64,000 bases of DNA. Source: Epiperipatus broadwayi (taxonomy: Eukaryota > Onychophora > Udeonychophora > Euonychophora > Peripatidae). The notes under the pieces were generated by a model. That model did no database searches, was not told the origin of the DNA, and worked only from the letters and a program-made list of their open reading frames with translations. The position numbers and the translations under genes were made by a program. Numbering within the stretch: the first letter of the stretch is position 1; each line of letters opens with the position of its first letter. The DNA is taken from the NCBI GenBank assembly GCA_028023455.1, contig JAQFVV010000001.1, positions 26,402,426-26,466,425 on the forward strand, in the 5' to 3' direction. Shown in pieces: positions 54,901 through 63,389 of this stretch.

Positions 54901-56576
54901 GATTATTAAGAAAAAAATAAAGGATTTTTGAATTGTGTTTCTAAATAAAAAATAAAGCTTAATTAGATAAGATTTAAAAAAAAAGAGTTATAAAAAAAAT
55001 GATTTAACAAAAACGATCATTAGTAGAAAAAGAAAAAATTGAAATGAATGTGTCCAAGACTTTTAATGAAAAATATATTGAAGAAATAATAAAACAATGA
55101 AAAAACAATGACAAGGAAAAAAATATTACAAATAAAATTAAGAAAGAGGTAATTAAGTAATATTTACTAAGGCTGTAATCTCAGGAATATGCGTCTGAAA
55201 AATGCGAAGGTAGGGACCTCTACAGGTCTTAACCACAAGCTTACGCCTTGGAAGAAAAGAGGCGTAAGCTTGTGGTTAAGACCTGTAGAGGTCCCTACCT
55301 TCACATTTTTCAGACTCATATTCCTGAAGTTACAGTCTTAGTAAATATTATTTAATATAATAATGTCCGTTTAAAATAAATTTATAAAGAGGTAATTGTA
55401 AATATTTAAAAAGAAAGCAAAAAAATTTTTAAAAAAATATGATCTAAAAAAATTAAGATATCTATTTTTAATCAGAGTGATCATAAATAGTTAATACAAG
55501 AGATTTAGCATTATATAGATGATATTGAAAGATTAATTGCTATAAAGATCAGTTTCACCAAAAAGTTCACACTGAAACAAGTTGGATGAAATCTTATATT
55601 ACCAATAAATGTATGATAATTCATAGCACAGATAATGAAAAAAGATATTTCCGTATTTTGCATCATACTTGATAATAATGATTTCTATAGTTGTATAAAA
55701 TAAAAAAATTAGTAATGTTATAGTTCTCATTAAAATTGCATTAAAAATAAAAAATATAATTCAAATCTATGAGAATACACATTTACAAAAAAAAAAAATA
55801 TATTTTTACATCATTTTTTTTCTTTTGTTTAATTTAGAACTAATTCCAATTTATTGTATTTATATATTGGACTATTTCCATCATCTAATATTAAATAGTG
55901 AATGTCATTAGAAAAATTTAATTAAATATTCCAATTACATTCAACTATTAGTAATAGAACATAAGTTAGTATATTCACAATGTTTCAAGAGGTATTATTC
56001 TCCTCTCTTCTTCAGTTATTGTTGGCCTGACCAATGGCAGTACTAGCTTGGGAATCAAACCTGGAGCCTTAGATTCTTGAATATTGAATTTTAAGGTAAC
56101 ACTTTTATCTTAAAATTCAATATTCAAGAATCTAAGGTTCCACATTCGATTCTCAAGCTAGTACTGTTATTGGTCAGACCAGTTACACCTGAAGAAGAGA
56201 GGAGAATAATACCTCTTAAAATATTGCGCATATACTAACCTGTGTGTTATTACTAATAATTGAATGTAATTGGAATATTTAAATAAAGTTAAATTTTTCT
56301 AGACATTCAATACTTAATATTAGATTATGAAAATAGTCCAATATAACTAAAATAGTATCATTGCAAATCTTCAGGAAAACTTCAATTTATCATTATAAAA
56401 TAATATGTGAGAGACATAGGCATATGACAATTTAGTATATTTTCATTAAACAAAGAACAGACTACTGATTTGTTTTGTAATACCTGTGCTCCAATTCCCA
56501 CTCGACCTTCGTTCAGCATACTTATAGCATATTTATAACCATGTCCAAATGTTCCTAGTATATTGCTTTCTGGAAC
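24887..56576 (-). CDS. ACADSB: Short/branched-chain acyl-CoA dehydrogenase, 3' half (five exons)
   Basis: This mitochondrial flavoenzyme oxidises 2-methylbutyryl-CoA (isoleucine breakdown) and related short branched acyl-CoAs, passing electrons to ETF; that role is known for the family. The coding sequence joins 56576-56484, 53794-53705, 43666-43529, 27699-27600 and 24951-24887 on the minus strand, giving about 160 residues in one open frame. Visible family motifs, in order, are [71 protein letters not shown] and the catalytic-glutamate motif YEGTSNIQ near the C-terminus. [13 protein letters not shown] and GHGYKYAI fit the branched-chain member better than ACADS, recalled from family knowledge rather than a search. 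The transit peptide and N-terminal/middle domains are missing; their exons must lie beyond 64 kb, because I see none in the 7.4 kb upstream of the first exon. Introns measure about 2.7, 10.0, 15.8 and 2.6 kb and are full of repeats. Confidence 0.93.
24952..27599 (-). other. ACADSB last intron
   Basis: This is AT-rich non-coding DNA of about 2.6 kb. The only strong structure in it is the palindrome at 26208-26453, which carries hammerhead-like cores. I see no other coding sequence. Confidence 0.85.
26208..26453. mobile_element. Palindromic foldback (MITE-like) with hammerhead-like core
   Basis: The left arm (26208-26330) and right arm (26342-26453) are near-perfect inverted copies; the left arm has a short extra segment near 26238-26252. 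The right arm on the plus strand holds CTGAAGA (26366-26372), a 16-nt hairpin with GACTG pairing to CAGTC, and GAAAC (26389-26393). The left arm holds the same on the minus strand with one change (TTGAAGA). There is no coding capacity. Confidence 0.7.
27600..27699 (-). CDS. ACADSB: ACADSB exon d ([12 protein letters not shown]...FRDCKI)
   Basis: This exon has 33 codons plus one base. The acceptor TTTTGAAG precedes GTT, and the donor is G followed by GTAAAC. It encodes [20 protein letters not shown] and then [18 protein letters not shown] and [10 protein letters not shown] are the conserved FAD-binding and dimer-contact motifs of the family. The leftover G completes the glycine codon split with the last exon. 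The upstream intron, at 15.8 kb, is the largest seen. Confidence 0.95.
30107..30213. repeat. Palindrome, 107 bp
   Basis: AATGTTAAATTTTGGGTGTT starts the left arm and its inverse ends the right arm. The arms are about 48 bp with a few mismatches around a loop AAATCTTTGA. It marks the left edge of duplication A1, and a shortened version of one arm starts A2 near 40117. Confidence 0.8.
30110..31775 (+). repeat. Duplicated block A1
   Basis: This block aligns in direct orientation with 40117-41858. Shared anchors include TGAACCAAAGATAT, CCTCCCAAAA near 30272/40260, AAAGTTTACTTCA, GTTATGGAT, GCAGACAAT, TTTCTCTCCTC and TTCATGCAGCTT. Many indels show it is old. No reading frame is conserved between copies, so it is unlikely to be coding. 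Confidence 0.65.
32977..33013 (+). repeat. Telomere-like CCCTAA repeats
   Basis: Four degenerate units read CTAACCCTAAACCTAACCCT and then AAAACTAACCCTACAC. They lie inside the TIR element, so they were probably carried in with it rather than marking an old telomere. Confidence 0.75.
33050..33195 (+). repeat. Tandem duplication inside the TIR element
   Basis: GACATCGCAGAGTAGCAGCT, then TTGTCCAAAAACAGCGATTT, occurs at about 33052 and again at about 33150. A partial AAAACATCGCTAAATA unit lies between the two. Confidence 0.8.
34150..36580 (+). repeat. Duplicated block B1
   Basis: This block aligns in direct orientation with 37400-39752. It starts around GGTGATCCTGGGATAATGG and the shared CACTCATCATCA and ends after TTCAACTTTATATATAT. 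Shared anchors include AGCAATAATCATTCATCATC, CCAGGCTAATTATTTA, CACAAATCCAG, AACTGATTTAGCAT, TTAACAAGTTACTCCTAATT and TCTAGAAAGATTTTT. No open frame is conserved between the two copies. Confidence 0.75.
37400..39752 (+). repeat. Duplicated block B2
   Basis: This is the second copy of block B, about 0.8 kb after B1 in the same orientation. The spacer (36.6-37.4 kb) is GC-richer and weakly resembles 31.95-32.25 kb, the sequence that follows A1, for example TGCCTGAGATAGAACACTTC against CACCTGAGACAATATACACT. Confidence 0.75.
40110..41860 (+). repeat. Duplicated block A2
   Basis: This is the second copy of block A in the same orientation as A1. It begins with TTGAACCAAAGATATACAAA and ends with GATTTGTTTTAATTACAAAA. 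It contains an extra segment at about 40411-40440 that is absent from A1. The overall order is A1, B1, B2, A2. Confidence 0.65.
42150..43456. mobile_element. 337-bp unit array: three direct copies, then an inverted copy, with 15-bp TSD
   Basis: The unit repeats with a period of exactly 337 bp (starts at 42161, 42498 and 42835). The third copy stops near 43060 and the sequence switches to about 1.13 units in reverse orientation (43061-43441). TAAAGATGATATATG flanks the whole block (42150-42164 and 43442-43456). Copies are nearly identical, so the insertion is fairly young. The unit is non-coding. Tandem plus inverted layout with a target duplication recalls Penelope-like elements or retrozymes, but no clean hammerhead was found (CTGAATGA...GAAA has an extra base). 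Confidence 0.8.
43529..43666 (-). CDS. ACADSB: ACADSB exon c (AMQHQ...KYFASE)
   Basis: This exon has 46 codons in phase 0. It begins after TTTAAAG with GCA ATG CAG and ends GAA before a strong donor, GTAAGTAA. It encodes the long helix [20 protein letters not shown] and then [19 protein letters not shown]. The tandem/inverted 337-bp array ends about 70 bp beyond its 3' side, so that array sits in the following intron close to this donor. Confidence 0.95.
45520..46420. repeat. Foldback repeat family, copy 2 (complete palindrome)
   Basis: The left half starts near ATCACATGACC and CTTTCTCCATACAATAATGC. The right half is its inverse, ending with TAATATTGTATGGAGAAAGT. The arms of about 430 bp carry the shared family blocks, such as AGCCTCGGATCTGAGAGCAT and TGTGTTTTCAGTTTGGATC. 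The middle holds a short local duplication, CCTTTGGCTAG (about 45941 and 46000). Confidence 0.8.
47390..48540 (-). pseudogene. LINE reverse-transcriptase remnant
   Basis: Reading the minus strand across frame changes gives recognisable reverse-transcriptase motifs in order: [19 protein letters not shown] (usual QFGFRxGxST), [17 protein letters not shown], the NETPRSEY and ARKL region (usual RGVRQG), [19 protein letters not shown], and then the C-terminal [17 protein letters not shown] segment. The FADD catalytic motif is lost. Numerous stops and frameshifts make it a dead fragment of an RTE/jockey-type non-LTR element. It interrupts a tandem repeat within the 10-kb ACADSB intron. Confidence 0.8.
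49190..50460. repeat. Foldback repeat family, composite copies 3 to 5
   Basis: Direct copies begin at about 49205 and 49660 (CCACCAAGTGCAAGCCTTTG; the second reads TACCAAG). From about 49836 the sequence turns into inverted copies (GATGTTGGATGAGTAGGCAC), repeated again at about 50283. Direct arms followed by inverted arms suggest a foldback that was itself partly duplicated. The arms read GTGCCACCAAGTGCAAGC and GTACTCTTATTAACAA at their ends. Confidence 0.75.
53705..53794 (-). CDS. ACADSB: ACADSB exon b (MCGLAQG...WEFQ)
   Basis: This exon has 30 codons in phase 0. The acceptor is TTTCAG followed by ATG (M), and the donor is CAA followed by GTTAGT. It encodes [20 protein letters not shown] followed by [10 protein letters not shown]. 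The KERxQFGKR segment is the family signature whose arginine helps bind FAD across the dimer interface; that role is known for the family, not shown here. Confidence 0.94.
55159..55349. mobile_element. Palindrome, 191 bp
   Basis: The arms begin AATATTTACTAAG and end CTTAGTAAATATT, with a small loop TTGGAAGAAAAGA at about 55248. The inner 70 bp of each arm is almost perfect (AAGCTTACGCC against GGCGTAAGCTT). This is a MITE-like foldback without coding sequence or the hammerhead-like core. Confidence 0.75.
55864..56344. mobile_element. Palindrome, 481 bp, with hammerhead-like core
   Basis: The arms are about 235 bp (ATATTGGACTATTTCCAT against its inverse at 56344) with moderate divergence. The minus strand of the left arm reads CTGAAGA (56015-56009), a helix AGAGAGG/CCTCTT, then GAAAC (ending 55982). 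The right arm carries CTGAAGA and the helix, but its GAAA is degraded to TAAAA. It lies in the intron just 3' of ACADSB exon a. Confidence 0.75.
56484..56576 (-). CDS. ACADSB: ACADSB exon a (VPESN...GIGAQ)
   Basis: This exon has 31 codons in phase 0. It starts after TTGAAG with GTT (V) and ends with CAG directly before the donor GTATTA. It encodes [18 protein letters not shown] and then [13 protein letters not shown], the stretch that leads into the C-terminal helical domain of acyl-CoA dehydrogenases. The open frame runs on past the donor into intron (VLQNKS...), but that extension does not match the family, while the spliced join to MCGLAQG does. It is the most 5' exon visible in the window. 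Confidence 0.93.
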
Positions 56577-58320
56577 CTTCAAATATTTAGTTAATAAATT
56601 ATAAGCAAAAATTTATTGATTCCTAATAAACATAAGCATTATTTATTGAAAAATGAACTACTAAGAATTAAAAAAACAACAGCACAGATTTAGTTAGCTC
56701 AGCAATATAATAGTTCAACCAGCAATAATCTAATGATTATTATTACGTGTTTGCCATCGACTTTCATCTTAATTATATAATATATAATTATTACAATATC
56801 ATGATAAAATATAATTTTAAAAAAATTCTCAAAACATTTTCATTGTATAAAAATTGTTACAAATCTTAATAATAAATATATCATGAAATTAAATATAAAT
56901 GTATAACAATAAATAAATTAAGACAAAAAGGATTTTTTTTTTTTTAAAAAAAAAATCATTTAATATTAAAAAAAAGTATAACATTGATTTCAGAGACTAA
57001 AACATCAATTTGCAGCAAGTGAAAATTCAACAACTATTTAATTTGAGGACATATACATATAAAATAGTTAACACAATCATTTACATCAATGAATTATAAC
57101 TATATTAATTATAACCTATGAAAGTATAATTAATTTAACTAAATAAAAAATAATATTTAATGCAATATAAATACACTTTTAAATTAAGGACGTTAAATGT
57201 GTAATGTCATTCATAATATAATTACAAATAGCTACAAATGGTTTGATTAAATTAGTTCTACCATTTACTGAAAAGATAACAATGATTCTAATATGAATTA
57301 GTTGTTAATAATCTATTTTAATAAAATTCCAGATGCTGATAAACTACAATATAACTGGATTCCAAATTGATCTTGTTATGCTCAACTAATATTCTAAGCA
57401 TAAATAAAAACATATAGATCTGTGAATAATCCTTCTATACATAATTTTAATATTTTTATTGCCCTATGCAATTATTTTCAGTAATCAAATGTTACATGAT
57501 TTATTTGATTATTGTAATTTTTTTATTAATTTAATAAAATTAAGTAGATATAAAGATATACACTGGACATTAGAAAAAACATTTTGGCAATTTATTAAAA
57601 AAATTAATTAATTATTATAATAAATATATCTAAAAACTTTTCCAATAACAAGAATATTATTTTCAGCCCATAGATAATTGCCATAAAATCAACAAATTGT
57701 GATGAATGGGTAGACCTATTCAATTCTATAAATATATTAAAGTATTTTACAATAAATAACAGCAATAGAAGTTATTAAACAATACCTATATATTTGTAAT
57801 CAGACTTTCCAAAAACAAATAAATATAGATAGTGAACAAGTAGTGGTATATAAAGTTGAATCTTGATCCAATTCTTTAGCAATTTAAGAACATGTAAAAT
57901 TTTAATAATTTCTGATGTCACTTTTCTGTTCATTACACAGCAATCTCATTTGCTTGCCTTACTAATTCAAAACTATTTGTGCAATTGGTTGGAGATTCAC
58001 AATATCATAACTATCTTTGAAATTAATATTGATTGCTATTGTGTCTGTCTAACACTAGTTTTTAAATAAATATGTTTTTCTAAACTTCAAAATGGCATAT
58101 GCGTAGAACATAATGATATCTTAAAATTAAAGAAAAATGTGATTTCATCATTTACAGTGAAAAATCATAATGTGTCAAGAGTATATTGGTTTACATATTA
58201 TTCTTTACAGATCAAAAAGATAATTAATATCCAGACAATTAATCTATAAAAAAACTGAAAATATATAGTATGTTTATAAAAAAAAATTTCAAAAATAAGT
58301 TGGAAAAATAAGCAGTGATA
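56577..58320. other. AT-rich sequence, probably ACADSB intron
   Basis: I see no exon, repeat or RNA gene. If ACADSB has its usual structure, this belongs to the intron before exon a. Confidence 0.6.
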
Positions 58321-58324
58321 ACTA

Positions 58325-58740
58325 AAGCAAAACTCTCCATACAGGAACAACCACTGATTGCAAGCTAAAGTAATCAATGGGATCTAGCAAGATTTATACA
58401 TTAAATCCCTATCTAATATCTATTCATCCAATAGCCTCAGACTAGTTTCTAGCCTGTGGCTTTTATCAATAAGGAGATTTGGATCTGAGAACACTGCATC
58501 TAGATCTTAGTATCTAATACAACTCTCCATCAGCCACTTTTTATCTTTTTATTTTATTATAAAACTTTGAGTCCTCACTGATGAAAGACACAAGCATTAG
58601 ATAGCGATTTTATGCATTGATTATTCTGGCTTGCACTGAGTGGCTCTATTGTATGGGGTTTTGTCTCTGTGTTAACAACTTGGGTAAGCACAAAGAATGG
58701 TAATCATGTGATGTTTAGTGGTTTAATGACAAAGGATTTA
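58325..58740. repeat. Foldback repeat family, copy 6 (diverged)
   Basis: CTCCATACAGGAACAACCAC, then AATCAATGGGATCTAGCAAG, opens the copy. The inverse side reads TTGTATGGGGTTTTGTCTC and GGTAATCATGTGATG near 58650-58710. It is shortened and more degraded than copies 2 to 5. Confidence 0.65.
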
Positions 58741-58961
58741 TTTAAATAATCATGAATAAGAGGAATTAGATTAGGCAGACACATAAATATACATAAATTG
58801 TTAGATATATATAATGAAAGAGCTTATGGGGAGAATGAATTAAGAGGTGGAAAAAACACATTATTTAAAATATCTATGTGCGCTTGAAGAGACGGGAAAA
58901 AAAAATTGAGCTGGTCTAAATGGATGGATAAGATTTGATATTTTTTGGCAAAAAAAATAAT

Positions 58962-60865
58962 GACAATAGTACAAGATTAAGATATATGAGACGTCTGATG
59001 GTACTCTTTTTCGCAAAATGCATATCAATATACCATTTTAGCGGCCTTAACTTATGGCTGACAGTACAAGAGGTGTTTTTTGAGCTGTAACAGGGCAATG
59101 TATTCTACGATTACGTAAAGAAATACTACCCCCATTGCATTGCGACAGTATTCGTCAAGTGAGCGCTCTTGAACTCTCGCTACAGTCTGATTTGATGGTG
59201 GCCGTATTTGAAAGAGACGAAGCTGCAAAAATTCATTGTCAGAAATTTTTTAGAAAGCATAGTGGAATTAGTTTTCCATATTAAGATTTGCCATGTCATC
59301 ATCCACGCTTCCCTATGCTTTTGAACTGCACCCAACTTGACAAGGTTCTTCTCTTCAGCAGAGTTTTTTCCAGATTTCACATGCAAATGCCAGTTTACGC
59401 ATGAATTCGTGCGAGAATTATCAAATGTCGTCTGCAAGTTGTCCGAATTGATCGAAGCTGAGTGAATTGCCAGCCGGCCACACAAGTGGATACACAATTT
59501 TGTGTTTTCCCAGAAAAAGAAACTCCTGCAAGCAGACCTGTGTAAGGGAAGTTGGTTCGAAGACTCCAAAATCCTGTTACTTACAGCTTTGAGGCTTCCC
59601 TGTTATTTTATTTGTGTGTTACTTTTGGCTGCTGTTTTTTATGCCCCCGAAAATGGTGTTTTTTTTTTTTTTTACTTGTTTTGGTTCACAACTTGTCCAA
59701 AGTTTCGTTTCATTTTGATTCAATAAATTATTTTATGGGAAACTTGTTGTTTTTATTGTTCACATGATTATAAAGTAGGTAAGTAATATTTGATAAGTTT
59801 CATTAACACTTAGTTAAAGTAGGTAATATTTTATTATACCAAAAAAAAAAAAAAAAGTGTTTAAGAGTTTATTCAAAAGGCCCCACCAAAAAAAAAAATA
59901 AAATAAAATAATACGGTAACATAATAAAATGTTCAAAAAGAAAATCCAAAAAGAAGTCGTTAATTAAAAATCAAAACAAACCTTCCCCGCCACCCCACCT
60001 CCCCTGGCTTAAAAAAAAAGTGTTCTTTAAAAACGAACTTTTTATGTCTTTTTTTTTTAAAATTAAAGGCCTAAAAAATTAAGGAAGAACTTTTTGCTAT
60101 CATATAAAGCTTTCTGTAGCGTAAAGATTTGAAAAAAAAGCCTCGTAATAAATTAACCAAAAAAAAAAAAAAGATGACAATTTATTCAAAAGTATCGAAT
60201 TGTTGAAGTCTTTCAGCAAATCAAAACATCAACAATAAAAAAAAGAAGATAAGTTAAAAGCAAACAACCAACCCCCCCCCTTCCACCATCTAAAAACAAC
60301 AAAGTGTTTGTTACCGTATTTTTGTGTAAACAAACGGACGGAGCGTTAATCGATAATTTAAAAGCAAACCAACACCCCTACACCATCTAAAAACAAAGTG
60401 TTTGCTTCTTAAAAAAATGAACCAAAAAAAAAAAACCATGTGAAAAAAAATTGGGTTACCGTAAATAATATTATGTAAAGAAACCTACGCATAGTTAGTC
60501 GTAAATTTACAAACAAACCAATACCCCTAGACCATCTAAAAACAAAGTATTTGTCTATTAAAAACAAAAAAAAACCCCGGGTAGAATAAAAAAGAAAGCT
60601 TTGATGGTTTACTGTTGCTGATGAAAAAAAATTAAAAACCGATTGAAAAAAAAAAAACTTTTAACATAATATTATGTAATATAAAAAAAACTTTGATGGT
60701 TTACTGTCACTGACAAAAAAATAATAAAAACCAGTTAAAAAAAAATTAAATCTTTTACTGTAATATTATATAAACAAACAGACAGCCCGTGAATCTGTAT
60801 ATTGATGTGAATTGGGCGAAAAAAAGCGCCATCAGACAGTAGGGTTCAGTATTCATACTATTACC
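58962..60865 (+). mobile_element. DNA transposon with TIRs, copy 2
   Basis: This is the same element as at 22605-24335, in opposite orientation and about 1.9 kb long. The left end reads GACAATAGTA and the right end, inverted, GGTAATAGTA. Both ends carry GTCTGATGG and a CTTTTTCGC...CACATCAATATAC-type block. 59150-59600 matches 23620-24190 of copy 1 (GGCCGTATTTGAA, GAAAGCATAGTGGA, GGGAAGTTGG). 59880-60780 is A-rich repeat DNA. I see no matching target duplication. The 129-codon frame at 59180-59569 (minus) is not kept in copy 1, so I do not call it a gene. Confidence 0.65.
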
Positions 60866-61448
60866 AGCATTTTATTCATGTGTTAAAATTATTTGTGCAT
60901 AGACATGTATATATATATTTCTATCCTAAAGTTATTGTTATTCCTGAGACAAGATTAGTTATATCAATTAATTTTTAATAATCACAATTTAAAAAACCCA
61001 TATGACATTTTTCTTCATATAAGTTATGCTTCTTAAATTGATAATATGAGATGTTTTAATTTATATAATAATAATACATGCTAATTTAAATGTTATGCTA
61101 AACCATTTAAGATTAGTATCTTCTATCATAATTTTTATTGAATAGTAGTTTTAAGACAATATATTCTATTCTTATAACTACTGAAATTGTGACAGTTTGA
61201 CTTACATTGGTTGTTCTTACCTTAATCGCATAAAAACAGTTGGTGTATATTCTCCAACATTGTCAGCATTTGAGAAAAGGTATAGATACTTTTATTTTGC
61301 AATGAGCTATTTAATGCTATACTTTCTATTTTTAATTATAATACTATCAACAAAGGTTATAGTTATCAATAGGATCCAAGTAATTCATTATAATAAAATT
61401 CTTGAAACATTTTTTTCTTTAATTCTAGGTTACAATTAATAACCACAA

Positions 61449-61648
61449 TAATATTAATATCATCTATTTTATTACTTTTACAATGCTTTTTTTTACAACC
61501 TAATATGACAGTTTCGAGTGCCCCAGCAATCTTCTTCAGAAAAAAGTAGAAGTTCTGAAGATAATTGCTGGGGCAATAGAAACTGTCATATTAGGTTGTA
61601 AAAAAAGTATTGTAAAAGTAATAAAGAACATAGATGATATTAATATTA
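61449..61648. mobile_element. Palindrome, 200 bp, with hammerhead-like core on both arms
   Basis: The arms of about 90 bp share TAATATTAATATCATCTAT, TTTTACAAT and TACAACCTAATATGACAGTT. The right arm (plus) reads CTGAAGA (61555-61561), a helix ATTGC/GCAAT, then GAAAC (61579-61583). The left arm (minus) reads CTGAAGA (61539-61533), a helix with one mismatch, then GAAAC (61515-61511). There is no coding sequence. Confidence 0.75.
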
Positions 61649-61861
61649 TATGGATTTAGCAATGCAATAGGAAAGATAAAGTTATAATACTTCATAAAAT
61701 AGCAACAATCTTTGGATATCTACATTTAGAAATATTAAGTCAGATATTAAGTCGCGAGATGATTTTATATGGATCATGCTACATATTAAAACATGAAAGA
61801 TTTTATATGTTTATTTAAAAAAAGAAAAATATTATGACAACATGTAATTAGTGGCAACAGA

Positions 61862-61870
61862 TGGTGACCT
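61862..61870 (+). promoter_or_regulatory. Possible primer-binding site of the Ty3-type element
   Basis: TGGTGACCT follows GTGGCAACAGA. Ty3-like LTRs commonly end in CA just ahead of a TGG-starting primer-binding site. It lies about 1 kb upstream of the gag start, with a LINE fragment between. The LTR itself was not delimited. Confidence 0.25.
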
Positions 61871-62265
61871 GCAGTATATAGAGCCCATTCTACGTATGTA
61901 TAATTGGTCACAGTTCCCTTTGAGTGCATGACAATGAGATCCCAATGCAATAAAAATCAGAATATAAAGAAAAGATGACAATGTTTATTATTCTTTATAT
62001 AGAATACCTATATGCCAGTCATTCACAAATTCTTTGTTAATACCAAATTTATTAAATCTTGCACATAAATACATTTTCTTAATTTTCCGCTGCTGCAGTA
62101 TAAATAGACGATGCCTCAGTAGAAAATATCAATTCTGGATGTAAATAAAAAGTAAGTACTTTATTAATTAAATAATTATCTTGTTATTTAAATAATAATC
62201 ACTCTTCTCATTGTTCAATAGTTTTTGCATTGCTGTTTTTTAATATATTCCATTCATCATCATCA

Positions 62266-62590
62266 TCAACCATTATCAATCCACTGCAGGATAATGGTCC
62301 CTCCAAGTTTAATCCATCTCCGATCTTTAGCTTCTCTTCTCCACATCACCCCTGCACACTTTCTTATTTCATCCATCCATCTCATATGTGGTCTCTTTCT
62401 GGGTCTTTTACAATCTCTTGGAATCCCGTTTACGATTTCAATTGTCCATCTATTATCATCTCTTCTAGCAATATGTCCAGCCCAACTCCACTTCAATCTT
62501 TTAATTTTTTCAATGAGGTCAGTAACACCTGTTTGTTCTTTTACCCATACATTGCGTTTTCAATCTCTTCTTGTTACTCCCAACATGTAT
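62266..62590 (-). pseudogene. LINE C-terminal fragment (RTE/jockey-like)
   Basis: The minus strand reads RYMLGVTRRD, a TGA stop (TGG in relatives), KRNVWVKEQTGVTDLIEKIK and KWSWAGHIARRDDNRW, then RPRKRPHMRWMDEI and RKCAGVMWRREAKDRRW. WAGHIARRDDxRW and the RPxxRWxDEIRK block mark the C-terminal part of reverse-transcriptase polyproteins of this class. It is better preserved than the LINE at 47.4-48.5 kb, and it appears to be inserted in the leader of the Ty3-type element or to predate it. Confidence 0.8.
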
Positions 62591-62852
62591 CTTTTAATCC
62601 TTTTTTAAAATTTATTGCAAAATTTCAGATTTTTTATTTATATTTACTGTAATAATGGATAAGTGACTAAAAAGAAATTTGATAAAAACATAAGTTATTG
62701 AAAAGAAAATTCAAAAAGATGGAACATCTAGCTGACAAAACTAAAAAATGAAAAAAAATATAATGAAAGTGTTCCAACAACTTTTCAACCAAAATGAGCT
62801 AAAGATGTAAGAAAATACAATCTAGACTATTTAAAATTTGAATTTATGTAGA

Positions 62853-63389
62853 ATGGCATTATTAAATAACAGTATCCATGAATTTGATTCAAATAATGCT
62901 TTGGCTTGGAAAATTTATGTTGAACATGTCAAGCATTACATGCTTATTAATAGAATTGAAGAAGACAAAGTTAAAGTAACTACGCTTTTGTTGTTCTCCA
63001 GAAAAAATGTATTGCAAGTAACAAAACAACTATGCAATCCCAAAATCCCTGAAGAATTCCATTATGAGGAGCTAAAAAAAAACTTGAATATTTATTTTCA
63101 GCTGGCAAAAACTAAATGGGTGGCATGCCTAAGATTTAGGAATAGAAAACAGTCACCTCAAGAGAGATATCAAGATTATGATGTTGCGTTGAGAACATTT
63201 GCAAAAGAATGTAATTTTAACTCAAAGTTAGATAACATGCTATTGGATCAATTATTATATGGAATGATGGATCACAAGTTCAGGAAAGTCTTAAGTGAAC
63301 TGAACTTTATTTACAAATATGCAGTGAAAAAATATTGGAAAATGTTTTGGAATTTTGAGATACTACATAAGTGCACAAGACTCCAATAG
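62853..63389 (+). pseudogene. Ty3/gypsy-type gag, frameshifted
   Basis: The frame opens at ATG 62853 (MALLNNSIHEFDSNNALAWK); there is no ATG upstream in this frame after the last stop. It resembles the Gag of Ty3/gypsy elements often annotated as K02A2.6-like: a W-xx-Y-xx-H start, FRNRKQSPQERYQDYDVALR, TFAKECNF, and a LLDQLLYGMMD motif. A frameshift near 63320-63370 ends it at TAG 63387, and the zinc-knuckle part continues in another frame. The element is on the plus strand and continues past the window. Confidence 0.75.

Larger units (their letters stand above)
53795..56483 (-). other. ACADSB 2.7-kb intron
   Basis: This AT-rich intron contains two large palindromes, at 55159-55349 and 55864-56344. 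I see no coding sequence. Confidence 0.85.

Noticed and set aside
55159-55349. Hammerhead-like core in this palindrome too
   Set aside because: CTGAAGTTACAG and CTGAGATTACAG lack the final A of CUGANGA in the right place, and no GAAA follows a paired helix.
59180-59569. 129-codon open frame on the minus strand
   Set aside because: It lies inside DNA transposon copy 2, and the matching part of copy 1 has no such frame. No known motif is present.
62225-62652. Two overlapping plus-strand frames of 127 and 140 codons
   Set aside because: Both are antisense shadows of the LINE fragment, whose minus-strand frame has clear family motifs.
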